Below, piece after piece: positions 19,654 through 27,809 of a stretch of DNA of 64,000 nt. The position numbers and the translations under genes were made by a program. The first letter of the stretch is position 1. Each line of letters opens with the position of its first letter. The notes under the pieces are model-generated. The model was not told the DNA's origin. It was given only the letters and a program-made list of their open reading frames with translations, and made no database searches. The stretch comes from Massilia kyonggiensis (GTDB lineage: Bacteria > Pseudomonadota > Gammaproteobacteria > Burkholderiales > Burkholderiaceae_D): contig NZ_JANUGY010000005.1 of NCBI RefSeq assembly GCF_024756235.1, forward strand, positions 310,001-374,000, read 5' to 3'.

Positions 19654-19688
19654 ATCAAAAAAAACTTTGTTTTTCGGGGGTAATAAAA

Positions 19689-20036
19689 ATGTCCAACAAG
19701 AAATTTGCTGTGAGCCTCGTCGCTCTGCTGGTCTCGGGTATCGCTGGTTCGGCTTTTGCAGGCGAAACGCCGGCATCGTTCGATCCGTCCAAGTGCAAGG
19801 TCGAATATCCGAAAGCGTCGCTGATGAACGAAGAGCAGGGCATCACGTCGATGTCCTTCCTCGTCGCCGCCGACGGTTCGGTGGCCGATTCGAAGCTGGA
19901 AAAATCGAGCGGCTTCAAGGGCCTGGACAAGGCTGCACTGAAGGGCCTGTCGGCCTGCAAGTTCAAGCCGGGCACCAAGGACGGCGCACCGGCCCAGACC
20001 TGGACCAAGGTCGACTACGCCTGGAAGCTGGACTGA
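19689..20036 (+). CDS. Secreted protein with TonB C-terminal domain
   Basis: This 115-residue exported protein has a signal peptide ending SGIAGSAFAG and then a single TonB-C-like fold (about 30-115). The visible elements are MSFLVAADGSVADSKLEKSSGFKGLDKAALKGLSACKFKPG and the final WTKVDYAWKLD. Canonical TonB has an N-terminal membrane anchor and a Pro-rich linker; both are missing, so it cannot itself transduce proton motive force and probably binds a partner in the periplasm. A cysteine pair (CKVEYP and SACKF) could form a disulfide. A G-rich sequence precedes the ATG. A strong terminator ends the unit. Confidence 0.8.
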   Translation: MSNKKFAVSLVALLVSGIAGSAFAGETPASFDPSKCKVEYPKASLMNEEQGITSMSFLVAADGSVADSKLEKSSGFKGLDKAALKGLSACKFKPGTKDGAPAQTWTKVDYAWKLD

Positions 20037-20153
20037 TCGTCCAGCGGGTGCCGGCCGGCCTGGCTCGGCGCCCCAGGTGAGGCTCTGCGTCCCCGGCATC
20101 TTGGCCGGGTGCGCGCGAGACCTGAGGCCTGGCGGCATCCAGCGAATCGAGAA

Positions 20154-20180
20154 GGGCGTCCCCGCGGGGGCGCCCTTTTT
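20154..20180 (+). terminator. Intrinsic terminator
   Basis: GGGCG...CGCCC and CCCC/GGGG stack into a long GC stem (20154-20175, one wobble pair) followed by five T residues. Confidence 0.85.
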
Positions 20181-20259
20181 GCATCTGTTACCGCCCTGTT
20201 GCGGCATGTATCGGTTGTAAGCGCCGGCTTCAATCGGGCAAATGCAGGCGGCTTCTCGC

Positions 20260-20295
20260 TATAGTGGTCTCACAGCGCAACTTCACAGCGCAACC
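20260..20295 (+). promoter_or_regulatory. -10 element and tandem 13-base repeat before the YXWGXW gene
   Basis: TATAGT (20260-20265) is followed by two head-to-tail copies of TCACAGCGCAAC(T/C) at 20270-20282 and 20283-20295, in the start and leader region. The repeat may be a local slippage duplication or a binding site. Confidence 0.45.
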
Positions 20296-20309
20296 AAAGG
20301 AGAACCACC

Positions 20310-20681
20310 ATGAAACGCATTCTTGCAGCCACCGCCCTTGCCATCGTGAGCACCGCCGCCGTCCTGCCGGCGCAGGCGTTCGCCCGGGATGTCGTCGTCG
20401 TCCGCACCGCGCCGCCGCCGCCGCGCCACGAAGTCGTGCCGGCCGCGCGCCACGGCTACGAGTGGGCGCCGGGTTACTGGAACTGGAACGGCCACCGCTA
20501 CACCTGGGTGCGCGGCCACTGGGAACGGGTGCGTCCGGGCTATGTCTGGCACCGCCCGGAATGGCGCCAGGGCGACCGCGGCTGGCAACTGGAGCGGGGC
20601 GGCTGGCGTCACGGCGACCGCGACGGCGACGGCGTGCCGAACCGCTTCGACAACCGTCCCAACAATCCGCACCGCTCTTGA
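20310..20681 (+). CDS. Exported YXWGXW-repeat protein
   Basis: This 123-residue protein has a signal peptide ending LPAQAFA. Tandem tyrosine/tryptophan-glycine repeats follow: [29 protein letters not shown] at about 51-79, then [15 protein letters not shown], and a basic, Asp-rich tail ([18 protein letters not shown]). The repeats form a small beta-rich envelope domain of unknown function that is frequent in Burkholderiales (YXWGXW family). GGAGA precedes the ATG. The tail NxDxDG-like run [12 protein letters not shown] could bind calcium; that is inference. It ends flush against the convergent ybdK gene. Confidence 0.85.
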   Translation: MKRILAATALAIVSTAAVLPAQAFARDVVVVRTAPPPPRHEVVPAARHGYEWAPGYWNWNGHRYTWVRGHWERVRPGYVWHRPEWRQGDRGWQLERGGWRHGDRDGDGVPNRFDNRPNNPHRS

Positions 20682-21893
20682 TTAACCCAGCGGCGCGCCG
20701 TCCTCGAACATCTCGCTCGCCATCCGGGCGAGATCGTTCATGCCGCCGCCGGACGCGAGATGGGCGCGCAGCCAGCGCGCCTGTCCGCCGTCCTTCATCA
20801 GATGCTCGATCACCTTGCACGCCTTGTCGAAGCCGGGATCGGTGGAGCGCTTCCGTAACCGTTCCAGGTCGGCGCGGATCGCTTCCCCGACAGGCATCGA
20901 TGCGCCCGATTCCGGATCGATCCACGTGGCCTCGACCCCGTCGCGCGCCGCGTTGAAGCGGTTCCAGATGTACAGCTCGCGGCTGCTGCTCGTCGGCCAG
21001 CGTCCCGGCTGGTCCGCCCATTCCAGGCACAACTCGCGCGCATAGCACGCCAGCGCCGCCGCGTACACGGGTTTCAACGGCGTATCCAGCACGCGCAGTT
21101 CGATCGTCCCGTATTCCGGCTTCGGGCGCACGTCCCAGTAAAAATCCTTGATGCTGTTGACGATGCCGTGGCCGGCCAGCTGGTCGAAGTGCGCACGGAA
21201 GTCGTCCCACGTGCGGATGTCGTACGGCAGGATGCCGCTCATCGGGAACGCGCCCACGACGTTGCTGCGCGAGCTGCAGAAGCCCGAGACTTCGCCCTGC
21301 CAGCATGGCGAATTGGCCGACAGCGCGATGAACAGCGGCGCGCGCTGCGTGAGCCAGGAACACAGGCGCATCGCCTCGTCCGGGGTACCCGCGCCGATGT
21401 GCACGTGCATGCCGAACACGGTAAACAGTTTAGCCAGATAGCCGAACTTGCGCTCCGATGCGAAATAGCGTTCCTTCGGGTAGATGCGCTGCTCGTTCCA
21501 CTTCTGGAAGGGGTGCGCACCGCCGCCCGAGATCGACGCGCCCACGTCGAACGCGGCGCGCTGCACCGTCGTGCGGATGTGTTCCAGCTGCTCGGCCGCC
21601 TCGTCGAACGAGGTCAGGATGGCCGTCGCCACTTCCAGCATCGACGTCGTGATCTCCGGCGTGTGCACCCAGGGCTTGTCGTGCTTGTCCAGCAGGCGCA
21701 GGATGTCCGGCGCGGCCGGGAACAGGTCGAACGTGAGGCGGTCGAGCACCATCAGTTCCAGCTCGATGCCCATCGTGCCGACCGTGGACGCCTTGAAGTC
21801 GGGCAGGTAGGCCGGGCCCTGGCCGGATACCGCCTGCGCTTGCGCATCCTGCTTCAGTTTTCCCAGCGCTTCGTCGTTCAGTAGTTCGCTCAT
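20682..21893 (-). CDS. ybdK: Carboxylate-amine ligase of the YbdK family
   Basis: This 403-residue protein of the glutamate-cysteine ligase 2 family has ATP-dependent weak glutamate-cysteine ligase activity in E. coli; the true substrate is uncertain. Diagnostic stretches are TMGIELELMVLDRLTFDLF near 38, HTPEITTSMLEV near 76, GMHVHIGAGTPDEAM and TIELRVLDTPLKPVYAAAL. It is about 30 residues longer than the E. coli protein. The ATG overlaps the antiporter stop (ATGA), so it is the third gene of an operon with the antiporter and an exported protein. The partner suggests a function in ion or thiol stress, which is inference. Confidence 0.9.
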   Translation of the reverse strand: MSELLNDEALGKLKQDAQAQAVSGQGPAYLPDFKASTVGTMGIELELMVLDRLTFDLFPAAPDILRLLDKHDKPWVHTPEITTSMLEVATAILTSFDEAAEQLEHIRTTVQRAAFDVGASISGGGAHPFQKWNEQRIYPKERYFASERKFGYLAKLFTVFGMHVHIGAGTPDEAMRLCSWLTQRAPLFIALSANSPCWQGEVSGFCSSRSNVVGAFPMSGILPYDIRTWDDFRAHFDQLAGHGIVNSIKDFYWDVRPKPEYGTIELRVLDTPLKPVYAAALACYARELCLEWADQPGRWPTSSSRELYIWNRFNAARDGVEATWIDPESGASMPVGEAIRADLERLRKRSTDPGFDKACKVIEHLMKDGGQARWLRAHLASGGGMNDLARMASEMFEDGAPLG

Positions 21894-23098
21894 TGCGCGC
21901 CTCCTCGATAGGTTTCGCCTGCAAGATGCAAGCCGAGCCACGTGAGGCCGGGCGCCAGCAGGACGTTCAGGGCCAGCAGCGCGCCCATCACGGCGGTGGA
22001 CGTCGCATCGAGCCCGGTGTAGGCATTCAGGGTGTTGTCGACGACGAGGCCGCCGTAGCTCACCAGGGAGCACATCGACAAGGCCATCGCATGCTGCTTG
22101 CGCATGTCCCACGCGGTGCCCGGCCACAGGGCCAGGCGCGTGGCGGCGATGCGGACCGCGAACACCGTCAGCGCGGCGACGATGGTCCAGCCGTGCAGCA
22201 GTTCCTGCAGGTCGACGAGCGCCGCGGACATCAGGAACAGCAGCACGTAGCCGATGTCCTGCGCCGTCTTCAACTGGGCCTGGAACACGTTGTCGCGCTT
22301 CTCCGCATTGCGCAGCAGGACGCCCATCAGTAGCAGCGAGAGCAGGGCGCTCGCGGACATCACGGAGCACAGGCCCAGGTCGATCAGCAGCGCAGCGAGC
22401 AACATGCCGGGACGCAGCGTCGCCGGCACCTTGCACAGGCGGGTGGCCAGCGCATACACGCCGTACGACAGCACGGCGATCAAGGCACCCACCACGAGCT
22501 TGCCGCCCTGGCGCATCAGCTCCGTCCAGAAGTCGCTGTCGGCGTCCTGGCCGTGGCTGCGCGTCCATGCGAGCGTGATGCCGAGTGCCAGCAGCGCGAC
22601 GAAGTTGGAGAGACCGACCATGTTCGACGTGGCGAAGGTGCTAGTGCCGCTCGCGTTTTCATCCGCCACCATCGAACTGTGGATGACGGGATTGACGGCG
22701 ATGAGGATCGAGCCGATGAAGATCGCGGCACCCCACGGCAGCCCGAGGAGGCCCAGCGTGACCGCAGCCGCGGCACCGCGCGCCAACGTGGCGAGCAGCA
22801 GGCTGGCACCCTGGCGGCCGCTGCGCAGCAGCCACGCGAGGTCCATCTTGCGGCCGACGTCGAACAGCACGAGCGCGGCGGCGCCGTTAAGGAGTTCCTG
22901 GAACTGCGTCAGCAGCGCGCGGTCGATGAAGCCGGCACCGTTCGCACCGAGCAGCAGGCCCGCGATCACGGCGCCGTACAGTTTGGGGATCCTGAAGCGC
23001 TGCAGGGTCAGGCCGATCACGAACGCGACCATCAGGCCGGCGCCCAGCACGGCCAGCGGCGACAGCAGCCAGAGGGACGTGGACAGTTCGTCATTCAT
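21890..23098 (-). CDS. Cation:proton antiporter
   Basis: This 402-residue polytopic protein has about eleven to twelve helices and no soluble domain. The fold is of the Na+/H+ exchanger type (RFRIPKLYGAVIAGLLLGANGAGF near 35, then SILIAVNPVIHSSMVADENASGTSTFATSNMVGLSNFVALL near 130). It probably swaps cytoplasmic Na+ or K+ for protons. It lacks the C-terminal TrkA domains of KefB/C-type systems. It overlaps the upstream gene by eight bases and ybdK by four, so the three genes are coupled. The pairing of an antiporter with YbdK recalls glutathione-gated Kef systems, but no gating domain is seen. Confidence 0.8.
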   Translation of the reverse strand: MNDELSTSLWLLSPLAVLGAGLMVAFVIGLTLQRFRIPKLYGAVIAGLLLGANGAGFIDRALLTQFQELLNGAAALVLFDVGRKMDLAWLLRSGRQGASLLLATLARGAAAAVTLGLLGLPWGAAIFIGSILIAVNPVIHSSMVADENASGTSTFATSNMVGLSNFVALLALGITLAWTRSHGQDADSDFWTELMRQGGKLVVGALIAVLSYGVYALATRLCKVPATLRPGMLLAALLIDLGLCSVMSASALLSLLLMGVLLRNAEKRDNVFQAQLKTAQDIGYVLLFLMSAALVDLQELLHGWTIVAALTVFAVRIAATRLALWPGTAWDMRKQHAMALSMCSLVSYGGLVVDNTLNAYTGLDATSTAVMGALLALNVLLAPGLTWLGLHLAGETYRGGAQ

Positions 23099-24155
23099 GG
23101 CGCACCTCCCACGCGTGGGCCAGCGCGGTCAGCTCGCGCCCGATGATGTCGGCCCGCTGCTTCGCCAGTTCCTTCTGGCGTTCCGCGGATGCCGGCGCGA
23201 GATCGCTGACGATGCGTGCGCGGACGATGCCCCCGTCGTCGCGTAGCGGAATCCATAGCTGTCCCTTGACGCTGGCGCCTTCGCGCCACACGGCGATGAA
23301 TTTCGCACCCGTGCGGTCGCCGGGGCGGCCCGGCTCCAGCAGGGTGAAGGGCTGTAGCCATTCGGCATTCGGGAAGCGGCGCGCCAGCAGCACCTGCATG
23401 CCGCTGCGCTGCTCCAGCCGCGCATCGTCGCGCGAGTACGGCAGGTGGATGCGCGTCTGGCTGATGCCCGACGTCTCGAGGCGCAGGCAGGTCTTGTCGG
23501 ACACCCAGCGCCAAGCATCGCCATCGAGCACGCGCGGCTTGCCCTGCGACGCATCGCGCCACGCGACCAACAGCGGCGACGCGGCCGGCAGCGGATTACC
23601 CGCATCGATCGCGTGCGCGGCCTGCGTCACGTCGTCCCAGTGGCCGGCCTGCCAGTTGCGCGTGTCTGCCTTTTCGGCTGGCCGCCAGCGCCACAGCGCT
23701 GCCGACCACTGGCCGTCGTCGCCGCGCCAGATCGCGGCCAGTTGCCGGGTTTCGGGCGTCGTCGTGGTCACGGTGCGGCCGGACCAGGCGGCGTTCCAGG
23801 GCGGCGCATCCGCGTGGATGGCTTGCGTGAGGCGGTGCCACGCGATGGCGGCCGGCGGCAGGCAGGTGGCGGCCGGCGTCGGGATGCTGCGCCAATACAC
23901 CATCTCGACGCGCTGGCTCCAGGCGCAGCGGCGCATCGTCGGCTCGCCCATGCCGGACAGGGCGGGGTTGGCGGGGGCGGCGCAGTCGCCGGGCCGCGAG
24001 CCGCTCAATTGCGTGAAGTCGGCGATGACGGGTGTCTTCGGCGTCTTTGGCGACGCCTTGCGGCTGGCCGCGTGCGCCGGGGGTGTCAGGATGGCGCACA
24101 GCACGCATGCCGTTGCAAGCAGGCGGTGGCGGCGCGGTGGTCGTGTCGGGGTCAT
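23091..24155 (-). CDS. Exported protein of unknown function
   Basis: This 354-residue protein has a signal peptide (LLATACVLCAILTPPAHA) and then a basic linker (SRKASPKTPKTP). It is rich in tryptophan (e.g. WRGDDGQWSAALWRWRP) and has four visible Cys in the mature part (DCAAP, RRCAW, TCLPP, TCLRL), which suggests two disulfides and a periplasmic fold. I recognise no domain. It opens the operon with the antiporter and ybdK and overlaps the antiporter start by eight bases, so it is likely a functional partner of that transporter. The leader is about 214 bases if the palindromic promoter at 24376-24404 is used. Confidence 0.7.
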   Translation of the reverse strand: MTPTRPPRRHRLLATACVLCAILTPPAHAASRKASPKTPKTPVIADFTQLSGSRPGDCAAPANPALSGMGEPTMRRCAWSQRVEMVYWRSIPTPAATCLPPAAIAWHRLTQAIHADAPPWNAAWSGRTVTTTTPETRQLAAIWRGDDGQWSAALWRWRPAEKADTRNWQAGHWDDVTQAAHAIDAGNPLPAASPLLVAWRDASQGKPRVLDGDAWRWVSDKTCLRLETSGISQTRIHLPYSRDDARLEQRSGMQVLLARRFPNAEWLQPFTLLEPGRPGDRTGAKFIAVWREGASVKGQLWIPLRDDGGIVRARIVSDLAPASAERQKELAKQRADIIGRELTALAHAWEVRHE

Positions 24156-24375
24156 GAAGATCGGCCCTCATTGAAAGACCTCGGTGCGGGCCGGCGGGAA
24201 GCCTGGATCCGTCCGGCGCGCGGAGGCGGGCGGTCGCAGCGCGGCCCGGTTGGCCGGCGTCTGGACCCGTTGAAAGACTGGATGCGTCGGGTGCATCCGC
24301 GATGCGGCGGGGCCGCACGGCGGCGAGGTCAACGTGATGCCTGCCGCTCGTTGTTATGGGTGTGTATCGGGGCCA
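24156..24375 (-). other. Long GC-rich leader region with repeated CTGGA motifs
   Basis: There is no gene in this stretch. It has three copies of CTGGA-NN-CGT (24203-24212, 24261-24270, 24278-24287) and a small inverted repeat GGATGC/GCATCC (24280-24298). It would form the 5' leader of the exported-protein operon. Confidence 0.4.
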
Positions 24376-24404
24376 AGTATAGGGCAAATGATTCATTTGC
24401 TCAA
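24376..24404 (-). promoter_or_regulatory. Promoter and palindromic operator of the antiporter operon
   Basis: On the minus strand TTGAGC (24399-24404) and TATACT (24376-24381) are spaced by exactly 17 bases. A perfect 17-base palindrome, GCAAATGATTCATTTGC (24384-24400), fills the spacer and touches the -35. A protein bound there would block RNA polymerase, so repression or MerR-type control is likely. Confidence 0.6.
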
Positions 24405-24498
24405 ATATGATTGACGTAAGTACATTTCCGGCATGCATTTTAGGCGATGCGGGAAAAGGGTGGCGTACAGTTGGGCTGGGTGGATCGTCCAAGATCGG

Positions 24499-24552
24499 TT
24501 GCCATCTGCCGCTGCTGCTTCTATACTCAACCTGTACAATTTGTCGTACAGG
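24499..24552 (+). promoter_or_regulatory. yefM promoter with TGTAC palindrome operator
   Basis: TTGCCA (24499-24504) and TATACT (24522-24527) are 17 bases apart. The inverted repeat CCTGTAC/GTACAGG (24531-24537 and 24546-24552) lies over the start site. YefM operators are known to carry a TGTACA core, so this fits autorepression by the YefM-YoeB complex. Confidence 0.75.
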
Positions 24553-24578
24553 TTTTATCGTTGGGCTGGGAGTGCCTT

Positions 24579-24878
24579 ATGAGAATCATTAACTTTTCCG
24601 ATGCACGCAACAGTCTGCGGACCGTGATCGATCAGGTGGTCGAGGACGCCGACGTCACGGTCATTTCGCGCCGCGATGCACCCGATGCGGTCGTCATGTC
24701 GTTCGACTATTACAGCAGCCTCATGGAGACTGTTCACTTGTTGAGTTCACCGGCGAACGCGGCGCACCTGGCGAAATCGATCGCCCAGGCACGTTCCGGC
24801 CAGGCGCAGGCTCGGGGAATCATCGAAACTCCCGAGGCAGGGGAGCAGAAAGATGCGAAACCTGAAGTTCACGGATGA
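24579..24878 (+). CDS. yefM: Antitoxin of the Phd/YefM family
   Basis: This 99-residue antitoxin starts MRIINFSDARNSLRTVIDQV, the YefM N-terminal DNA-binding fold, with DVTVISRRDAPDAVVMSFDYYSSLMET next and an acidic/polar tail that wraps the toxin. It neutralises YoeB and represses its own promoter. GGGAG precedes the ATG. It overlaps the toxin start by 26 bases, so toxin synthesis depends on antitoxin translation. Confidence 0.93.
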   Translation: MRIINFSDARNSLRTVIDQVVEDADVTVISRRDAPDAVVMSFDYYSSLMETVHLLSSPANAAHLAKSIAQARSGQAQARGIIETPEAGEQKDAKPEVHG

Positions 24879-25110
24879 AGCCTGGAACAGCTACATCGAC
24901 TGGCAGACGCAGGGTCGAAAAACCCTTAAACGCATCAATGACCTGATCGAGGATGCGCAAAGAGATCCTTTTGCTGGGATAGGCAAGCCGGAGGCGTTGA
25001 AGCACAGCTTGTCCGGCTGCTGGTCGCGGCGGATCGATGAGACGAATCGACTCGTCTACATGATCCTCGACGAGGAACTGGTCATCATTTCGTGCCGCTA
25101 TCACTATTGA
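24853..25110 (+). CDS. yoeB: Ribosome-dependent mRNA interferase toxin YoeB
   Basis: This is an 85-residue Txe/YoeB-family toxin. Expected elements are present: LKFTDEAWNSYIDWQTQ at the start, the catalytic-region GIGKPEALKHSLSGCWSRRID, and the terminal EELVIISCRYHY. The family endonuclease residues Glu46, Arg65, His83 and Tyr84 correspond to E in GKPEAL, R in SRRID and the terminal HY. YoeB cleaves mRNA in the ribosomal A site. AGGGGAG lies upstream, inside yefM. A strong terminator follows. Confidence 0.93.
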   Translation: MRNLKFTDEAWNSYIDWQTQGRKTLKRINDLIEDAQRDPFAGIGKPEALKHSLSGCWSRRIDETNRLVYMILDEELVIISCRYHY

Positions 25111-25131
25111 TCGATCAAGCAGGCAAAACAA

Positions 25132-25170
25132 AACGGGTTGCAGCGATGACGCTTGCAACCCGTTCTTTTT
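25132..25170. terminator. Bidirectional terminator between yoeB and tRNA-His
   Basis: AACGGGTTGCA (25132-25142) pairs with TGCAACCCGTT (25154-25164). T-rich sequence follows on the plus strand (CTTTTT), and an A-rich tract precedes it, which serves the minus-strand tRNA-His. Confidence 0.85.
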
Positions 25171-25183
25171 ACTGCGAATTCTT

Positions 25184-25260
25184 TGGGGTGGCTGATGGGA
25201 CTCGAACCCACGACAACAGGAATCACAATCCTGGACTCTACCAACTGAGCTACAGCCACC
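25184..25260 (-). tRNA. tRNA-His (GTG)
   Basis: The minus strand folds as a full cloverleaf. It has GTGGCTG/CAGCCAC acceptor arms, the extra 5' G that marks tRNA-His opposite discriminator C, a normal TTCGAGTC T-loop region and an encoded CCA (25184-25186). The anticodon GTG is at 25224-25226. Confidence 0.97.
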
Positions 25261-25362
25261 ACTGTCTTACTTGCTGTCTCGTTGTTGCCGAGACAGAACG
25301 AGATTATATAGGGTCATTCGCATTCTGGCAAATCGAGTTTTGCCCAGCAGTGCGAACGCCCG

Positions 25363-26202
25363 TCACGCGTCACCGAACGTCGCCTCGTGCACGGGCGGAT
25401 CGATGCCGATCAGGCTGTTGAACGCGGCCGACAGGGCAGTGGCGCTGGCGCTCGTGTACGCGACCAATGTGCCAGGCGTATCCGAAGAAGCCGAACGCAG
25501 CAACCGCCCCGCATCCAGCAGCCGCACCAGCTGGCGCGTGACGGCGTCGCCGGTGTCCACGAGCGTGACGTCACGTGCGCCCGTGGACGCAATCACGTCC
25601 TCGATCGCGGCGCGCACGAGCGGATAGTGCGTGCAGCCCAGGACGAGGGTGTCGGCGCCCTGGTCGAGCAGCGGCTTCACGTAGCGCTGCAGCAGCTCGC
25701 GCGTGCCTTCCGTGTCGCCCAGTTCGATGCGGTCGACGAGGCCGCGGCACGGCTGCAGCAGGAATTGCGCGTTCGTCGCTTCCGTGATCTGGTCGCGCAG
25801 TTGCAGGAACTTGGTGCCGGCCAGCGTGCGTTCCGTGGCCAGTACGCCGACCTTGCCGCTGCGCGTCGCCGCCGCTGCCGGCTTCAGGCCCGGTTCCACG
25901 CCGACGATGGGCAGGTCGGGGAAGGTCTCGCGCATCAGGCGGACCGCGGAAATGGTGGCCGTGTTGCACGCGACGACGATTGCCTTGACGCCGCGTTCAA
26001 CGAGGAACCGGGCCACCGCCAGCGACCGTTCGGCGACGACGTGCTCGGGCTTGTCGCCGTACGGGGCAAAGCCCGTGTCGGCCACGTAGATCAGGTGTTC
26101 GTGCGGGAGTTGGGCGCGGATGTGGCGCAGGATCGACAGGCCGCCGAGGCCCGAATCGAAGACGCCGACGGGGGCGTCGTTGGGGGACGTAGATGTGGAC
26201 AT
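25363..26202 (-). CDS. murI: Glutamate racemase
   Basis: This 279-residue cofactor-independent racemase supplies D-glutamate for peptidoglycan. It has the two catalytic cysteines in VVACNTAT (C79) and LGCTHYP (C190), with VGVFDSGLGGLSILR at the N-terminus and DTGFAPYG near 42. Length is normal. It is downstream of fumA with 43 bases between, occupied by a GC hairpin. It may be co-transcribed with fumA or have its own promoter. Confidence 0.95.
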   Translation of the reverse strand: MSTSTSPNDAPVGVFDSGLGGLSILRHIRAQLPHEHLIYVADTGFAPYGDKPEHVVAERSLAVARFLVERGVKAIVVACNTATISAVRLMRETFPDLPIVGVEPGLKPAAAATRSGKVGVLATERTLAGTKFLQLRDQITEATNAQFLLQPCRGLVDRIELGDTEGTRELLQRYVKPLLDQGADTLVLGCTHYPLVRAAIEDVIASTGARDVTLVDTGDAVTRQLVRLLDAGRLLRSASSDTPGTLVAYTSASATALSAAFNSLIGIDPPVHEATFGDA

Positions 26203-26215
26203 GAATGGATTGTAA

Positions 26216-26238
26216 GACGGGCGGCCGGGCCGCCCGTC
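26216..26238. other. GC-rich hairpin between fumA and murI
   Basis: GACGGGCGGC pairs with GCCGCCCGTC around CGG. There is no T-run on either side, so it is more likely an mRNA-stabilising or weak attenuating structure than a terminator. Confidence 0.5.
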
Positions 26239-26245
26239 CCATGCA

Positions 26246-27772
26246 TTACGCCGGGATCAGCTTCAGCGACTCGATCTTCGCAGCCCATTCCTTCGGACCG
26301 GTCTGGTGCACCGAGGTACCCGTCGCATCGACGGCCACCGTCACCGGCATGTCCTTGACCTCGAACTCGTAGATCGCTTCCATGCCCAGGTCTTCGAAGC
26401 CGACGACCTTCGCCGACTTGATCGCCTTCGACACGAGGTACGCCGAACCGCCGACGGCCATCAGGTAGGCCGACTTGTGGTTCTTGATCGCCTCGATGGC
26501 GGCCGGGCCGCGTTCCGCTTTACCGATCATCGCGATCAGGCCCGTCTTCTCGAGCATCATGTCGGTGAACTTGTCCATGCGGGTCGCCGTCGTCGGACCG
26601 GCCGGGCCCACGACTTCGTCACGCACCGGATCGACCGGGCCGACGTAGTAGATCACGCGGTTCGTGAAGTCGACCGGCAGCGACTCGCCTTTCGCCAGCA
26701 TGTCCTGGATGCGCTTGTGCGCGGCGTCGCGGCCCGTCAGCATCTTGCCGTTCAGGAGCAGGGTCTGGCCCGGCTGCCACGATGCGACTTCTTCCTTCGT
26801 CAGCGTGTCCAGGTTGACGCTCTTCGATTTCTGCGTGTCCGGCGTCCAGTTCACGTCCGGCCAGGTCGACAGCGCCGGCGGTTCAATGTACGACGGGCCC
26901 GAGCCGTCCAGCACGAAGTGCGCGTGGCGGGTGGCGGCGCAGTTCGGGATCATCGCGACCGGCTTCGATGCCGCGTGGGTCGGGTACATGTTGATCTTCA
27001 CGTCCAGCACGGTCGTCAGGCCGCCCAGGCCCTGCGCGCCGATGCCCAGTGCGTTGATCTTGTCGCACAGTTCGATACGCAGCTCTTCCAGTTTATTTTG
27101 CGGGCCGCGCTGCTTCAACTCGTACATGTCGATGTCTTCCATCAGCGACTCCTTGGCCATCAGCATGGCCTTTTCGGCGGAGCCGCCGATGCCGATACCC
27201 AGCATGCCAGGCGGGCACCAGCCGGCGCCCATCAGCGGGACGGTCTTCAGGACCCAGTCGACCAGCGAGTCGGACGGGTTCAGCATGACAAACTTGGTCT
27301 TGTTCTCCGAGCCGCCGCCTTTTGCCGCGACCATCACGTCGACCGTATCGCCCGGCACCAGTTCCATGTGGACCACGGCCGGGGTGTTGTCCTTGGTGTT
27401 CTTGCGCTCGAAGTGCGGGTCGGCGACGATCGAGGCGCGCAGCTTGTTGTCGGCGAAGTTGTATGCGCGGCGCACGCCTTCGTTGACGGCGTCCGTGATC
27501 GAGCCGCTGCCGAAGCCTTCGAAGCGCACGTTCATGCCGATCTTCAGGAACACGTTGACGATGCCGGTGTCCTGGCAGATCGGACGCTTGCCTTCCGCGC
27601 ACATGCGCGAGTTGGTCAGGATCTGCGCAATGGCGTCCTTGGCGGCCGGGCTCTGCTCGGCCTCGTAGGCGCGTGCCAGGTGCTGGATGTAGTCGGCAGG
27701 GTGGTAGTAGCTGATGTACTGGAGTGCGGCGGCGACCGATTCGATCAGGTCATCCTGTTTAATGACAGTCAT
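26246..27772 (-). CDS. fumA: Fumarate hydratase, class I
   Basis: This 508-residue [4Fe-4S] fumarase interconverts fumarate and malate in the TCA cycle. The three cluster cysteines are in KRPICQDTG (C66), GAGWCPPGM (C186) and MIPNCAATRHAHF (C278), as in the class-I family. The KGGGSENKTKF and IGGSAEKAMLMAKESL stretches are also characteristic. The single chain contains both the alpha- and beta-type domains. It follows a YqhA-family gene by 37 bases on the same strand. Iron-cluster fumarases are oxygen sensitive, so a second class-II enzyme may exist elsewhere. Confidence 0.94.
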   Translation of the reverse strand: MTVIKQDDLIESVAAALQYISYYHPADYIQHLARAYEAEQSPAAKDAIAQILTNSRMCAEGKRPICQDTGIVNVFLKIGMNVRFEGFGSGSITDAVNEGVRRAYNFADNKLRASIVADPHFERKNTKDNTPAVVHMELVPGDTVDVMVAAKGGGSENKTKFVMLNPSDSLVDWVLKTVPLMGAGWCPPGMLGIGIGGSAEKAMLMAKESLMEDIDMYELKQRGPQNKLEELRIELCDKINALGIGAQGLGGLTTVLDVKINMYPTHAASKPVAMIPNCAATRHAHFVLDGSGPSYIEPPALSTWPDVNWTPDTQKSKSVNLDTLTKEEVASWQPGQTLLLNGKMLTGRDAAHKRIQDMLAKGESLPVDFTNRVIYYVGPVDPVRDEVVGPAGPTTATRMDKFTDMMLEKTGLIAMIGKAERGPAAIEAIKNHKSAYLMAVGGSAYLVSKAIKSAKVVGFEDLGMEAIYEFEVKDMPVTVAVDATGTSVHQTGPKEWAAKIESLKLIPA

Positions 27773-27809
27773 GTGGTTCTCGCTGTGGGGGGTCTTGGAT
27801 TACGTGGTA

